DNA of 64,000 bases, from contig AP018280.1 in NCBI GenBank assembly GCA_004296455.1, positions 3,596,001 through 3,660,000 of the forward strand, read 5' to 3'. The notes below the pieces were generated by a model that saw only the letters and a program-made list of their open reading frames with translations, searched no databases and was not told where the DNA came from. The translations under genes and the position numbers were made by a program. This stretch comes from Calothrix sp. NIES-4101 (lineage in GTDB: Bacteria; Cyanobacteriota; Cyanobacteriia; Cyanobacteriales; Nostocaceae). This document shows, piece after piece, positions 1 to 8,902 of this stretch (position 1 is its first letter; each line of letters opens with the position of its first letter).

Positions 1-6
1 TTAAAT

Positions 7-537
7 ATGGCAACTGGTGGTCGAAAGAAATCTAACCGCACAAAAAAAGAAGATACTACCTGGCAAGAGCGAGTTATTCAAATTCGCCGTGTTAGCAAAG
101 TAGTCAAAGGTGGTAAAAAACTCAGCTTCCGTGCAATTGTTGTTGTTGGTAACGAACGCGGGCAAGTTGGAGTTGGCGTTGGGAAAGCATCTGATGTAAT
201 CGGTGCTGTGAAAAAAGGCGTTGCCGATGGCAAAAAACATCTGATTGAAGTTCCGATCACTAAATCCAATTCGATCCCTCATCCCATCAACGGCATGGGT
301 GGTGGAGCTAAAGTGATCATGCGTCCAGCTGCCCCTGGTACTGGTGTAATCGCTGGTGGAGCAGTGCGTACTGTTCTTGAATTAGCAGGAGTTCGCAACA
401 TCTTAGCGAAGCAACTCGGTTCAAACAACCCCTTGAATAATGCCCGCGCCGCAGTGAATGCCCTCTCTACCTTGCGTACTTTATCGGAAGTTGCTGAAGA
501 CCGAGGTGTTCCCATTGAACGCCTTTACGCTCAGTAA
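7..537 (+). CDS. rpsE: 30S ribosomal protein S5
   Basis: Small-subunit ribosomal protein S5 (176 residues), which helps shape the decoding centre and translational fidelity. The N-terminal double-stranded-RNA-binding-like domain is seen at about residues 17-80, including the loop [14 protein letters not shown], followed by the S5 C-terminal domain ([18 protein letters not shown]) to about residue 165. Length is normal for the family. It is the first complete gene in the window and is followed 39 bp later by rplO, the usual spc-operon order. The upstream partners (rplR, rplF) would lie outside the window. Confidence 0.98.
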   Translation: MATGGRKKSNRTKKEDTTWQERVIQIRRVSKVVKGGKKLSFRAIVVVGNERGQVGVGVGKASDVIGAVKKGVADGKKHLIEVPITKSNSIPHPINGMGGGAKVIMRPAAPGTGVIAGGAVRTVLELAGVRNILAKQLGSNNPLNNARAAVNALSTLRTLSEVAEDRGVPIERLYAQ

Positions 538-576
538 TATCCACAACTCATTTCATTTAAGGACGAATGACAAGCC

Positions 577-1026
577 ATGAGACTCCATGATGTCAAGCCG
601 CAAGCTGGCTCCAAAAAACGTGGTCGCCGCGTCGGTCGAGGTATTGCAGCAGGTCAAGGTGCTAGTGCTGGTAGAGGTATGCGCGGTCAGAATTCACGTT
701 CTGGCGGTGGAACTAGACCAGGTTTTGAAGGTGGTCAACAACCGTTGTACCGTCGTTTACCAAAGTTGAAGGGCTTTCCCCTCGCCCCTCGGAAAAAGTA
801 CACTACGATTAATGTAGAAAAGCTAGCTTCGCTACCCGCAGATACAGAGGTAACATTGGAATCTTTGAAAGAAGTAGGCATTTTGACTTCTGGTAAAGAC
901 CCATTAAAAGTACTAGGTAACGGGGAGTTGGGTGTTGCACTCAAAGTCAAAGCAGCAGCTTTTACTGCATCAGCTCGTAGCAAAATTGAGGCAGCTGGTG
1001 GGAGTTGTGAAGTTTCGCCAAGGTGA
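577..1026 (+). CDS. rplO: 50S ribosomal protein L15
   Basis: Large-subunit protein L15 (149 residues), a late assembly protein. The N-terminus shows the characteristic glycine/arginine-rich extended tail ([20 protein letters not shown]), followed by the globular L15 domain with [19 protein letters not shown]. The ATG at 577 sits 12 bp after the purine-rich AAGGACGA. The gene lies between rpsE and secY, the conserved position in the spc operon, and is presumably cotranscribed with them. Confidence 0.98.
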   Translation: MRLHDVKPQAGSKKRGRRVGRGIAAGQGASAGRGMRGQNSRSGGGTRPGFEGGQQPLYRRLPKLKGFPLAPRKKYTTINVEKLASLPADTEVTLESLKEVGILTSGKDPLKVLGNGELGVALKVKAAAFTASARSKIEAAGGSCEVSPR

Positions 1027-1114
1027 GCCCAGTAGATATCTTCTTCAGGGCACACTCCCAGGGCAAACAATCCTCGCTGCCAGCGCCAGGTTCACTTTTT
1101 CAAGGTAGCCCTCT

Positions 1115-2428
1115 ATGATTAGTCGAGATAAAGCCCCAAGCGCTCAAGAAACTTTTATGCAGATGGCGCAAGCAGCTGGACTTCGAGGTCGGCTGCTTGT
1201 TACGGTCGGTATTTTAATTTTGATTCGGTTAGGTATTCACGTACCCATTCCGGGAATTGATCGTCAAGCTTTTGCGGCGGCGATCGCTAATAACAATCAA
1301 GTATTAAGCTTTTTGGATATCTTTTCGGGAGGCGGACTCTCGGCGCTCGGTGTTTTTGCGCTGGGAATTCTACCTTACATCAATGCTTCGATTATCATCC
1401 AACTTCTGACTGCTGCTATCCCAGCTTTAGAAAACTTACAAAAAAATGAAGGCGAAGCTGGTAGACGCAAGCTTTCTCAATATACTCGCTACGTCTCTTT
1501 GGGATGGGCAATATTACAAAGTGTTTTCATCTCAGCGTTTTGGCTACGACCATACGCAATTAGTTTTAGCCCCTTCTTTGTCGCCCAAACTGCGATCGCT
1601 CTTGTCGCTGGCTCAATGTTCGTCATGTGGGCTTCTGAGGTAGTAACTGAAAGTGGTATTGGTAACGGCGCATCCTTATTGATTTTTGTCAACATTGTCG
1701 CCACGCTACCAAAATCTTTACAAAATACAATCCAATTAGTTGAAAGTGGCGGGCGTGATACAGTCGGTCGTGTCATCGTTCTCTTACTCCTGTTCATAGT
1801 CACAACCATTGGGATTGTTTTTATCCAAGAAGGTGTCCGCCGCATTCCCATTATCTCCGCTCGCCGTCAAGTGGGTCGTCGCATCTTGGCAGAACAACGT
1901 AGCTACCTGCCATTGCGGCTTAATCAAGGTGGTGTGATGCCCATCATTTTTGCATCCGCCATCCTCAGCTTGCCTGCTTTGATTTCCCAGTTTGCTAAAA
2001 ATCAAACTTTCTCGGAAATAGTACAGACGTATTTAAGCCCTAGCGGTAATGGCTCTTGGGTTTATGCATTAGTACAACTTGTCTCGATTATTTTCTTTAG
2101 CTACTTCTATTCCTCACTGATTGTCAATCCGATCGACGTAGCCCAAAACCTCAAAAAAATGGGTTCGAGTATTCCTGGTATTCGTCCCGGTAAGGCTACT
2201 AGTGAGTATATCGAGCGAGTATTAAATCGGTTAACCTTTTTGGGGGCAGTCTTCTTAGGCTTAATTGCGATTGTTCCGACTGCAATTGAGGGATTTCTAA
2301 ATATCAGAACCTTTCAAGGTTTTGGTGCAACCTCGTTATTAATTCTGGTTGGTGTGGCGATTGATACTGCAAAACAGGTTCAAACCTACGTCATCTCTCA
2401 GCGTTATGAAGGAATGGTGAAACAATAG
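1115..2428 (+). CDS. secY: preprotein translocase subunit SecY
   Basis: Central channel subunit of the Sec translocon, 437 residues with about ten hydrophobic segments. Recognisable SecY features are IPIPGID near the first periplasmic loop, the plug region, LGVFALGILPYINASIIIQLL in helix 2 (named here by its ends LGVFALGI and IIIQLL), and the cytosolic loop EGVRRIPI. In cyanobacteria one SecY is used for both plasma and thylakoid membranes. The last base of its TAG stop is the first base of the GTG start of adk, implying translational coupling. Confidence 0.98.
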   Translation: MISRDKAPSAQETFMQMAQAAGLRGRLLVTVGILILIRLGIHVPIPGIDRQAFAAAIANNNQVLSFLDIFSGGGLSALGVFALGILPYINASIIIQLLTAAIPALENLQKNEGEAGRRKLSQYTRYVSLGWAILQSVFISAFWLRPYAISFSPFFVAQTAIALVAGSMFVMWASEVVTESGIGNGASLLIFVNIVATLPKSLQNTIQLVESGGRDTVGRVIVLLLLFIVTTIGIVFIQEGVRRIPIISARRQVGRRILAEQRSYLPLRLNQGGVMPIIFASAILSLPALISQFAKNQTFSEIVQTYLSPSGNGSWVYALVQLVSIIFFSYFYSSLIVNPIDVAQNLKKMGSSIPGIRPGKATSEYIERVLNRLTFLGAVFLGLIAIVPTAIEGFLNIRTFQGFGATSLLILVGVAIDTAKQVQTYVISQRYEGMVKQ

Positions 2429-2979
2429 TGACGCGACTAATCTTCTTGGGACCTCCGGGCGCAGGTAAAGGAACGCAAGCCAAAGCACTTGCAGACCACT
2501 GGCAAATTCCTCACATTTCTACGGGCGATATTTTACGTCAAGCATTAAAAGAGCAAACTACCTTAGGAGTTAAAGCTCAAAGCTACATGGATAAGGGTGA
2601 ATTAGTTCCCGACCAATTAGTAGAAGAGATGGTTGAGGAACGCCTGAAGCAACCCGATACCACCTCTGGCTGGATTCTGGATGGATTTCCTCGAACTGTA
2701 AAACAGGCTAGTTTTTTGGAAGCTTTATTACAAAAGCTAGATCAAGCAGGGGAACGGGTGGTTAATCTTGACGTGCCCGATGATATTGTGGTTGGGCGTT
2801 TACTCGAACGTGGACGTAAAGATGATACAGAAGATGTCATCCGTCGTCGTCTCGAAGTTTATCGTTCGGAAACTGCACCCTTAATTGACTACTACAGTTC
2901 GAAATCGCAACTGTTAATGGTTAATGGTAATCAGTCCCTGGAAGAAGTCACCGCCGAACTTGCAAAAGTTATTTCTTAG
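2428..2979 (+). CDS. adk: adenylate kinase, short-lid form
   Basis: Catalyses ATP + AMP to 2 ADP in the cytoplasm. The 183 residues contain the P-loop GPPGAGKGTQA at about residues 7-17, the AMP-binding STGDILR, and DGFPRT. The sequence RGRKDDTEDVIRRRLEVY passes directly from the R-x-x-R region to the DxxxxRRR motif, so the large zinc-type lid is absent, as in other short adenylate kinases. The start is GTG at 2428, overlapping the secY TAG by one base (TAGTG). Confidence 0.96.
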   Translation: MTRLIFLGPPGAGKGTQAKALADHWQIPHISTGDILRQALKEQTTLGVKAQSYMDKGELVPDQLVEEMVEERLKQPDTTSGWILDGFPRTVKQASFLEALLQKLDQAGERVVNLDVPDDIVVGRLLERGRKDDTEDVIRRRLEVYRSETAPLIDYYSSKSQLLMVNGNQSLEEVTAELAKVIS

Positions 2980-3158
2980 GAAGGGTTAATGGGTAATTGT
3001 CCGCAGCAAGTGACTAGTACCCAATTCCCTATTCCCAATTAAATAAGATATATTAATAAACTGTTGATATATTTGGCAAAACATGTGTTCTTGCAGTAGT
3101 AATACAACTGCGGGCGATTAAACAAGAACCAAAAATACTGAGTTGAGGAAAAAGCAAG

Positions 3159-3383
3159 TTGTCTAAGCAAGACTTAATTGAAATGGAGGGCACAGTTACA
3201 GAGTCATTACCCAACGCCATGTTTCGCGTTGACTTAGATAATGGCTTTAATGTGTTAGCTCATATCTCTGGCAAAATCCGCCGTAACTATATCAAGATTT
3301 TACCTGGCGATCGCGTCAAAGTAGAACTTACACCTTATGACTTGTCAAAGGGTAGAATTACCTATCGGTTGCGTAAAAAATAG
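3159..3383 (+). CDS. infA: translation initiation factor IF-1
   Basis: IF-1 (74 residues) is a single S1/OB-fold domain that occupies the ribosomal A site during initiation. The sequence begins [20 protein letters not shown] and contains the family hallmarks [20 protein letters not shown] and RITYRLRKK at the end. The start is a TTG at 3159, preceded by TGAGGAAA about 8 bp upstream. No in-frame ATG lies near enough to replace it. The gene lies between adk and rpmJ, the usual order. The 179 bp upstream contain no gene. Confidence 0.96.
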   Translation: MSKQDLIEMEGTVTESLPNAMFRVDLDNGFNVLAHISGKIRRNYIKILPGDRVKVELTPYDLSKGRITYRLRKK

Positions 3384-3496
3384 GTTAATGTACAGGATTT
3401 TACCATAACAAAAAGTTTTTGGGTAATATCCACCATTTAAACTGAATATTTTTCCTAAAAATGCTATAATTTAACATTTGGAGTCAAACTAGAAAA

Positions 3497-3610
3497 ATGA
3501 AAGTTCGAGCTTCGGTTAAACGAATTTGCGAAAAGTGCAACGTCATCAAACGTCGCGGTCGCGTTATGGTGATTTGCGTAAATCCCAAGCACAAGCAACG
3601 CCAAGGATAA
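3497..3610 (+). CDS. rpmJ: 50S ribosomal protein L36
   Basis: A 37-residue protein starting [20 protein letters not shown] and ending NPKHKQRQG. The zinc-binding set C-x-x-C (residues 11 and 14), a further Cys at 27 and a His at 32 is present, so this is the zinc-containing form of L36. It lies 113 bp after infA and 137 bp before rpsM, its usual site. The gene is easily missed because of its length. Confidence 0.97.
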   Translation: MKVRASVKRICEKCNVIKRRGRVMVICVNPKHKQRQG

Positions 3611-3747
3611 GCCATTTTTGATAGATTTCGTCAGGCTAAATTTCATCAAGCATCGAAAATCTAAATATTACAACTACTCAGCATTCGCTGTTCAACATCT
3701 AGTTGTAGATTGCAACACAGGACAAGCAATATAGGGAGATATTCACA

Positions 3748-4128
3748 GTGGCACGTATTGCCGGAGTAGACCTTCCCCGCGACAAGCGGATTGAGATTGG
3801 TCTCACTTACATATTTGGAATTGGACTATCACGTTCAAAAGCGATTTTAGCCGCAACAGGCGTAAATCCGGATACACGAGTAAAGGATTTAAGTGATGCC
3901 GATATTTCCTCCTTGCGGGGCGAAGTCGAAAGCAATTACCAAGTAGAAGGTGATTTGCGACGCTTGGAAGCAATGAGCATCAAGCGCTTAGTGGACATTG
4001 GTACTTACAGAGGTCGCCGTCACCGCATGGGCTTACCAGTTAGAGGACAGCGCACTCGTACCAATGCCAGAACTCGACGCGGTAGAAGACAGACCGTAGC
4101 TGGTAAGAAGAAAGCACCAGGTAAATAA
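3748..4128 (+). CDS. rpsM: 30S ribosomal protein S13
   Basis: S13 (126 residues) sits in the head of the small subunit and contacts tRNA and L5. It shows the helix-two-turn-helix region with [13 protein letters not shown] at the start, [11 protein letters not shown], and the C-terminal basic tail with [13 protein letters not shown], which is the S13 signature. The start is GTG at 3748 with GGGAGATATTCACA just upstream. Followed by rpsK after 51 bp. Confidence 0.98.
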   Translation: MARIAGVDLPRDKRIEIGLTYIFGIGLSRSKAILAATGVNPDTRVKDLSDADISSLRGEVESNYQVEGDLRRLEAMSIKRLVDIGTYRGRRHRMGLPVRGQRTRTNARTRRGRRQTVAGKKKAPGK

Positions 4129-4179
4129 ATTAACAACACTTGCGAATAGCAAGTTTTACGCTAACTCAACTAAATCGAT

Positions 4180-4575
4180 ATGGCGCGTCAAACAGGAAAA
4201 AAAGGTGGGAGCAAGAAGACAAAACGTAATGTTCCCAACGGAGTTGCTTACATCCAATCCACTTTCAACAATAGCATTGTCACCATCACCGATCAAAACG
4301 GCGATGTTATATCCTGGGCAAGTGCTGGCTCCAGTGGTTTTAAAGGCGCAAAAAAAGGAACCCCTTTTGCGGCTCAAACTGCTGCGGAAAGTGCAGCCAG
4401 ACGAGCAATGGACTCAGGAATGCGTCAAATAGAAGTGATGGTAAGCGGCCCCGGAGCTGGGCGCGAAACCGCAATCCGCGCATTACAAGGAGCTGGATTG
4501 GAAATTACATTGATTCGCGATATTACACCGATTCCTCACAACGGTTGTCGTCCGCCCAAGCGTCGTCGAGTTTAG
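4180..4575 (+). CDS. rpsK: 30S ribosomal protein S11
   Basis: S11 (131 residues) forms part of the platform near the mRNA exit. The conserved block with [19 protein letters not shown] and the C-terminal signature [17 protein letters not shown] are intact. A long-stem hairpin and nearly 400 bp of noncoding DNA separate it from rpoA, so a transcript boundary or attenuation point here is possible. Confidence 0.98.
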   Translation: MARQTGKKGGSKKTKRNVPNGVAYIQSTFNNSIVTITDQNGDVISWASAGSSGFKGAKKGTPFAAQTAAESAARRAMDSGMRQIEVMVSGPGAGRETAIRALQGAGLEITLIRDITPIPHNGCRPPKRRRV

Positions 4576-4969
4576 ACCCAATTGGTTGGGCGGTTGTTGA
4601 CAACATTTAAGAATCAATTAGTGTCACTTTCAAGCATAAGCAAAAATTACCCTTGGGAGTGACTTATGCTTGGATTTTTAGTCATTATTCCGTTTTGATT
4701 CTCCTCACTCGTATCGTGACCGTCTGAAAAAAGTGCAATGGAAGAAGTTGCGAAAACAGTAGCAATACCAAACAAAGAAACTTCCTTTTCACCCAATCAA
4801 TTAGTATCGTCCACGTTTGTTGGAATATTTTCAGATATCTACAACTAATGTTAAATCATTTCAAGTTTTAGACTTTGGAATCATCTAGAAACGATCAGGA
4901 CAAAGTGTAAATTCGACAGGTAATCTTATATTGCCTGCTAGCAGGACTGAAAACAAGGGAGGCTGCTCC
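4576..4969 (+). other. intergenic region rpsK-rpoA with hairpin and possible rpoA promoter region
   Basis: This 394-bp stretch has no recognisable gene. It holds the hairpin at 4631-4672. A 36-codon open frame at 4738-4848 is unsupported by a ribosome binding site or any recognisable motif. The length suggests a separate promoter for rpoA, but no convincing -35/-10 pair was found by eye. Confidence 0.5.
4631..4672 (+). terminator. hairpin downstream of rpsK
   Basis: A perfect 10-bp stem CAAGCATAAG / CTTATGCTTG encloses a 22-nt loop and is followed by GATTTTTA. Outside the stem, GTCACT (4623-4628) and inside the loop AGTGAC (4659-4664) offer an alternative pairing. The U-run is short, so it may be a weak terminator, attenuator or processing site inside the ribosomal protein cluster. 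Confidence 0.5.
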
Positions 4970-5917
4970 GTGGCGCAATTTCAAATTGAATGTGTAGAGT
5001 CCAATACAGAAGAAACTCGGAGCCATTATAGTAAGTTTGTGTTGGAGCCTCTAGAAAGAGGACAAGGAACGACAGTAGGTAATGCCCTGAGAAGAGTTTT
5101 ACTTTCTAATTTAGAGGGTACTGCGGTAACGGCATTGCGGATAGCAGGTGTTTCACACGAATTTGCCACCGTTCCCGGTGTACGCGAAGATGTTCTCGAA
5201 ATCATGATGAGAATGAAAGAAGTCATTCTCAAAAGCTATTCCTCTCAACCTCAAATTGGTCGTTTGCTCGTTACTGGTCCAGCAAACGTTACTTCATCGC
5301 ATTTTGATTTACCAAGTGAAGTTGAAGTGATGGACCCTACTCAGTACATTGCCACTCTAGCAGAAGGCGCAAAGCTGGAAATGGAGTTCCGCATAGAAAG
5401 GGGTAAAGGGTATCGTACCGTTGAACGTGGTCGGGAAGAAGCTACATCGTTAGATTTTCTACAAATTGACTCCGTATTTATGCCAGTGCGGAAAGTTAAT
5501 TATAGTGTTGAAGAAACTCGCGGTGAGAGCAATATACCTAAAGATAGATTACTGCTTGAAGTCTGGACAAATGGTAGTCTTAGCCCTCAAGAAGCACTTT
5601 CTTCAGCCGCTAATATCCTGGTAGATTTATTTAATCCGTTGAAAGACTTTACTTATACGGAGCAGGATACAGGAATTACTGAGGACTTAGACCCAACGGC
5701 ACAAATCCCCATCGAGGAATTACAACTTTCAGTACGTGCTTATAACTGTCTCAAGCGGGCACAAGTTAATTCTGTAGCAGATTTGCTCGATTATACTCAG
5801 GAAGACCTATTGGAAATAAAGAACTTTGGTCAAAAGTCGGCTGAGGAAGTTGTAGAGGCTTTACAGCGACGTTTGGGTATTACCCTGCCAATGGAAAGAG
5901 GTTCTAAGCACAATTAA
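4970..5917 (+). CDS. rpoA: DNA-directed RNA polymerase alpha subunit
   Basis: Alpha subunit of RNA polymerase, 315 residues from the GTG at 4970. An in-frame start at 4931 would add 13 residues, but GGGAGG at 4957-4962 lies 7 bp before the GTG and the protein then begins AQFQIECVES, as in other cyanobacteria. The N-terminal assembly domain contains FVLEPLERGQGTTVGNALRR. The C-terminal domain (about 245-310) has the helix-hairpin-helix elements LKRAQVNSVADLL and EIKNFGQKSAEEV that bind UP elements and activators. Confidence 0.97.
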   Translation: MAQFQIECVESNTEETRSHYSKFVLEPLERGQGTTVGNALRRVLLSNLEGTAVTALRIAGVSHEFATVPGVREDVLEIMMRMKEVILKSYSSQPQIGRLLVTGPANVTSSHFDLPSEVEVMDPTQYIATLAEGAKLEMEFRIERGKGYRTVERGREEATSLDFLQIDSVFMPVRKVNYSVEETRGESNIPKDRLLLEVWTNGSLSPQEALSSAANILVDLFNPLKDFTYTEQDTGITEDLDPTAQIPIEELQLSVRAYNCLKRAQVNSVADLLDYTQEDLLEIKNFGQKSAEEVVEALQRRLGITLPMERGSKHN

Positions 5918-5927
5918 TTGTTAGTGG

Positions 5928-6047
5928 TTAAGGTTATTAGTTAGTTATTAGTAAACATTTGAGTTATTGATGAGCAGTTACTCAAGAAACTTTAATCAAC
6001 AACTTAAGGATTAACAACTAACAAATAACAACTAACACCTAACAAAG
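5928..6047. repeat. degenerate TTAGTTA / TAACTAA repeats between rpoA and rplQ
   Basis: The spacer is built of short repeats: TTAGTTATTAG-type units on the left and CTAACAA/ACTAACA units on the right, which are complementary and could form an imperfect hairpin. Similar low-complexity spacers occur at 7381-7500 and 12157-12282. This fits the short tandem repeats known from filamentous cyanobacteria. Confidence 0.6.
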
Positions 6048-6087
6048 AAATATCTAATTCAGTATTTATTGTTCACTGTCGATTATT

Positions 6088-6438
6088 ATGCGCCATCGTT
6101 GTCGAGTTAAACAACTTAGCAAACCAGCAGACCAGCGTCGCGCCCTGTTGCGATCGCTCACCACTGAATTGATTCGTCACGGTAAAATCACAACAACCTT
6201 GGTTCGCGCCAAAGTTGTTCGTGCCGAAGTCGATAAAATGATTACTCTCGCTAAAGACGGTTCGCTTTCAGCACGTCGTCGGGCAATGGGTTATATTTTT
6301 GACAAACAACTAGTTCATGCATTGTTTGAACAAGCGCCAACACGCTACGGTAACCGTAATGGTGGTTATACCCGCATTATGCGTACAGTGCCACGTCGTG
6401 GTGACAATGCGGACATGGCAATCATTGAATTGGTATGA
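6088..6438 (+). CDS. rplQ: 50S ribosomal protein L17
   Basis: L17 (116 residues) lies near the polypeptide exit tunnel. The conserved N-terminus [20 protein letters not shown] and the internal [11 protein letters not shown] are present, and it ends [13 protein letters not shown] as expected for the family. It follows rpoA, the universal bacterial order, and precedes truA by 129 bp. Confidence 0.98.
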   Translation: MRHRCRVKQLSKPADQRRALLRSLTTELIRHGKITTTLVRAKVVRAEVDKMITLAKDGSLSARRRAMGYIFDKQLVHALFEQAPTRYGNRNGGYTRIMRTVPRRGDNADMAIIELV

Positions 6439-6567
6439 ATTGGGCAATGGGCAGTAGACGGGAATAACATCTCTTACCCTGGATATTTTGCCAAAAACTA
6501 GGGTAGGCAATGTCAGGGAAATAACCACAATACCCAAATCCCCAGTACCCCATTTCTCAATAAACTT

Positions 6568-7392
6568 ATGTTAGAGAGCCAGTCCACAGAACAAAAACGA
6601 GTCGCCCTGGTAATACAGTACCTGGGGACTCATTTTCATGGCTGGCAAAGGCAGGCGCGACACCGTACCGTACAAGAGGAAATCGAAAAGGCGATCGCCT
6701 TAATAGTTGGTCATCATGTCACATTACATGGTGCCGGACGAACCGACGCTGGAGTACATGCAGCCGCACAGGTGGCACATTTTAACATCAATAGTAAAAT
6801 ACCACCGCACAAGTGGGCAGCAGTTCTCAACAAGTACCTCCCATCAGATATATTGATAAGGGCATCATCAGAAGTTGATAGTAACTGGCACGCACAATAT
6901 AGTGCAATGTATCGGCGCTATCGTTACACACTCTATACTGATGCGCGACCTAACTTATTTATCAAACCCTTTTGTTGGCATTATTATCATGCTCCTCTGG
7001 ATGAATCATTAATCCAGAATGCGATCGAGCCTCTGATTGGCAAGCATGACCTGGGAGCATTTCGCCGCGCTAATTCCAAACGCGCCCATTCTTGGGTAGA
7101 AGTGCAAGAAGCAAAATGCGATCGCGATGGTTCATTTATCCATATTGAAATTCAAGCAGATGGGTTTTTGTACGGGATGGTGCGCTTTATTGTGGGAATG
7201 CTAGTACAAGTTGGTTCGCAAGAAAGGACAATTTCCAACTTCACTGAAATTTGGAAAAATCAACTCCGCGAACAAGTGAAGCACTCAGCACCAGCCCAAG
7301 GTTTATGCCTATTGCGTGTAGGCTATCCAGATTTAACTTTTTCAAAAGAAATTTGGTTTGATACCCAGCCAAAGTTTGTATTTAGTTATTAG
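6568..7392 (+). CDS. truA: tRNA pseudouridine(38-40) synthase TruA
   Basis: Converts uridines 38-40 of the tRNA anticodon arm to pseudouridine. The 274-residue protein has the catalytic motif GAGRTDAGVHAAAQVAHF (catalytic Asp in RTD), the YLGTHFHGWQRQ motif near the N-terminus and YRRYRYTLYT. The C-terminal FLYGMVRFIVGMLVQVG is also diagnostic. Its place between rplQ and rplM is typical of cyanobacteria and firmicutes. Length is normal. Confidence 0.96.
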   Translation: MLESQSTEQKRVALVIQYLGTHFHGWQRQARHRTVQEEIEKAIALIVGHHVTLHGAGRTDAGVHAAAQVAHFNINSKIPPHKWAAVLNKYLPSDILIRASSEVDSNWHAQYSAMYRRYRYTLYTDARPNLFIKPFCWHYYHAPLDESLIQNAIEPLIGKHDLGAFRRANSKRAHSWVEVQEAKCDRDGSFIHIEIQADGFLYGMVRFIVGMLVQVGSQERTISNFTEIWKNQLREQVKHSAPAQGLCLLRVGYPDLTFSKEIWFDTQPKFVFSY

Positions 7393-7500
7393 TTATTTAG
7401 TTATTAGTTAATGGTTAAGAGTTAATCGGAATTAACCACTAACAATTACCAATTAACCAATACCAATTAACCAATAACAATTAACAATTAACCAAGGACA
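7381..7500. repeat. TTAGTTATT / AATTAACCAAT short repeats between truA and rplM
   Basis: The spacer starts with about four TTAGTTATT-like units and ends with several AATTAACCAAT/ACAATTAAC units, which are roughly their reverse complement. It can fold into an imperfect stem and has no coding potential. Same repeat style as 5928-6047. Confidence 0.6.
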
Positions 7501-7508
7501 ATTGACAA

Positions 7509-7970
7509 ATGACAGCACAAAAAACATATCTTCCCCCAGTCAGTACCCTTGAGGGTGACTGGTACGTAATTGATGCCGCCGACCAACGTTTAGGTCGCCT
7601 AGCTACTGCGATCGCCATGATTCTCCGGGGCAAAAATAAGCCGGAATTCACTCCCCACTTAGATACAGGTGACTTTGTAATTGTCATCAACGCGGAAAAA
7701 GTAACCGTCACAGGTAAAAAGCGGACTCAAAAACTTTACCGTCGTCACTCCGGTCGCCCCGGTGGGATGAAAACCGAAACATTCGCCAAACTCCAAGAGC
7801 GGATACCCGAACGCATCATCGAAAAAGCAGTCAAGGGTATGTTACCCAAAAACAACATGGGTAGACATTTATTTACCAAACTGAAAGTGTATGCGGGTTC
7901 AACCCATCCCCACGCTGCCCAACAACCCAAAGAATTAAAAATTAACACCATCCCAGGAGCAGAAGGTTAA
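7509..7970 (+). CDS. rplM: 50S ribosomal protein L13
   Basis: L13 (153 residues) is an early-assembly large-subunit protein. Visible signatures are [33 protein letters not shown] and the later [19 protein letters not shown]. Its TAA stop shares its last A with the ATG of rpsI (TAATG), so the two are almost certainly translationally coupled. Confidence 0.98.
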   Translation: MTAQKTYLPPVSTLEGDWYVIDAADQRLGRLATAIAMILRGKNKPEFTPHLDTGDFVIVINAEKVTVTGKKRTQKLYRRHSGRPGGMKTETFAKLQERIPERIIEKAVKGMLPKNNMGRHLFTKLKVYAGSTHPHAAQQPKELKINTIPGAEG

Positions 7971-8386
7971 TGCAAACAACCGATATTAATAGCGGTCGTG
8001 CTATGTACTTTGGTACAGGTCGCCGCAAATCCGCGATCGCGCGTGTCAGATTAGTCCCCGGAACCGGACAACTCACCGTCAACGGCAAACCCGGAGAATT
8101 GTACTTTCAATTCAATGCTAATTACCTTGGTGTCATCAAAGCACCCCTAGAAACTCTAGGTATGGAAAATGACTACGACATCCTGGTAAAAGCCGAAGGT
8201 GGTGGCCTCACTGGACAATCAGATGCAGTTCGTCTTGGTGTTGCACGGGCACTTTGCCAACTCGACCCCGGAAATCGTCCCCCACTCAAGACTGAAGGTT
8301 ATTTAACCCGCGACCCACGAGCTAAAGAACGTAAAAAATACGGTTTACACAAAGCTCGTAAAGCTCCTCAATACTCAAAACGATAA
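7970..8386 (+). CDS. rpsI: 30S ribosomal protein S9
   Basis: S9 (138 residues) reaches the P-site tRNA with its C-terminal tail. The family motif [19 protein letters not shown] is near the N-terminus, and the tail [20 protein letters not shown] with the final SKR is intact. A second possible start, ATG 11 codons in (just before YFGTGRRK), would also give a normal protein. The first ATG is preferred because it overlaps the rplM stop. Confidence 0.97.
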   Translation: MQTTDINSGRAMYFGTGRRKSAIARVRLVPGTGQLTVNGKPGELYFQFNANYLGVIKAPLETLGMENDYDILVKAEGGGLTGQSDAVRLGVARALCQLDPGNRPPLKTEGYLTRDPRAKERKKYGLHKARKAPQYSKR

Positions 8387-8434
8387 TTTGGGAAATGGGC
8401 AGGCATGGGAACATCAGGACAGAGAAATACAGAA

Positions 8435-8477
8435 AAATAACATAAACAATAATACGTATGTATTGTTTGCGTTATTT
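8435..8477. repeat. large palindrome between rpsI and rpmE
   Basis: AAATAAC at 8435-8441 pairs with GTTATTT at 8471-8477, and AAACAATA at 8444-8451 pairs with TATTGTTT at 8461-8468, around an ATACGTATG centre. Weaker complementarity continues outward (ATCAGGA with TCCTGA-like, TTTGGG with CCCAAA) to about 8387-8516. No U-run follows, so a simple terminator is unlikely. A foldback repeat or structured spacer is a better description. Confidence 0.65.
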
Positions 8478-8553
8478 CCGCCTGATCCTCACTGCGTCCT
8501 CCTATTCCCCCAAATAAAGTTATAATTTCTATAGATTCACCACGTAAGGAACA

Positions 8554-8790
8554 ATGGCTAAAGAAGGTATTCATCCTCAGTGGTATCCAGAAGCTAAAGT
8601 TATTTGCAACGGACAAGTTGTGATGACAGTAGGCTCCACCAAGCCCGAATTGAACGTAGATGTTTGGTCTGGAAACCACCCTTTTTACACAGGAAATCAG
8701 AAGATTATTGACACCGAAGGTCGCGTAGAACGTTTCCTTCGCAAATACGGTATGTTCGACCAATCCGCCAGCGACCAAGAACAAAAGTAG
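8554..8790 (+). CDS. rpmE: 50S ribosomal protein L31
   Basis: L31 (78 residues), starting MAKEGIHPQWYPEAKVICNG. Only one cysteine is present (in VICNG), and the second C-x-x-C seen in zinc-binding L31 is replaced in the WSGNHPFYTG region, so this is a zinc-free-type L31. The C-terminus has GRVERFLRKYGM. It lies between rpsI and prfA, as usual in cyanobacteria. Confidence 0.95.
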   Translation: MAKEGIHPQWYPEAKVICNGQVVMTVGSTKPELNVDVWSGNHPFYTGNQKIIDTEGRVERFLRKYGMFDQSASDQEQK

Positions 8791-8902
8791 CTGTTTGGCT
8801 TTGCTTAATGACGACCCGGCACTAGCTGTTGGGTCTATTTTGCGTATTTAGTTTACGTACTTTGCCAAAGCCAATTTAGTTATTTTTTTAAGGAGTGCGA
8901 TC

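Noticed and set aside
4738-4848. 36-codon open frame between rpsK and rpoA
   Set aside because: No ribosome binding site, no recognisable motif, and a length expected by chance in this spacer.
8368-8784. 138-codon minus-strand frame opposite rpmE
   Set aside because: Antisense to a certain ribosomal protein gene, with no recognisable protein features.
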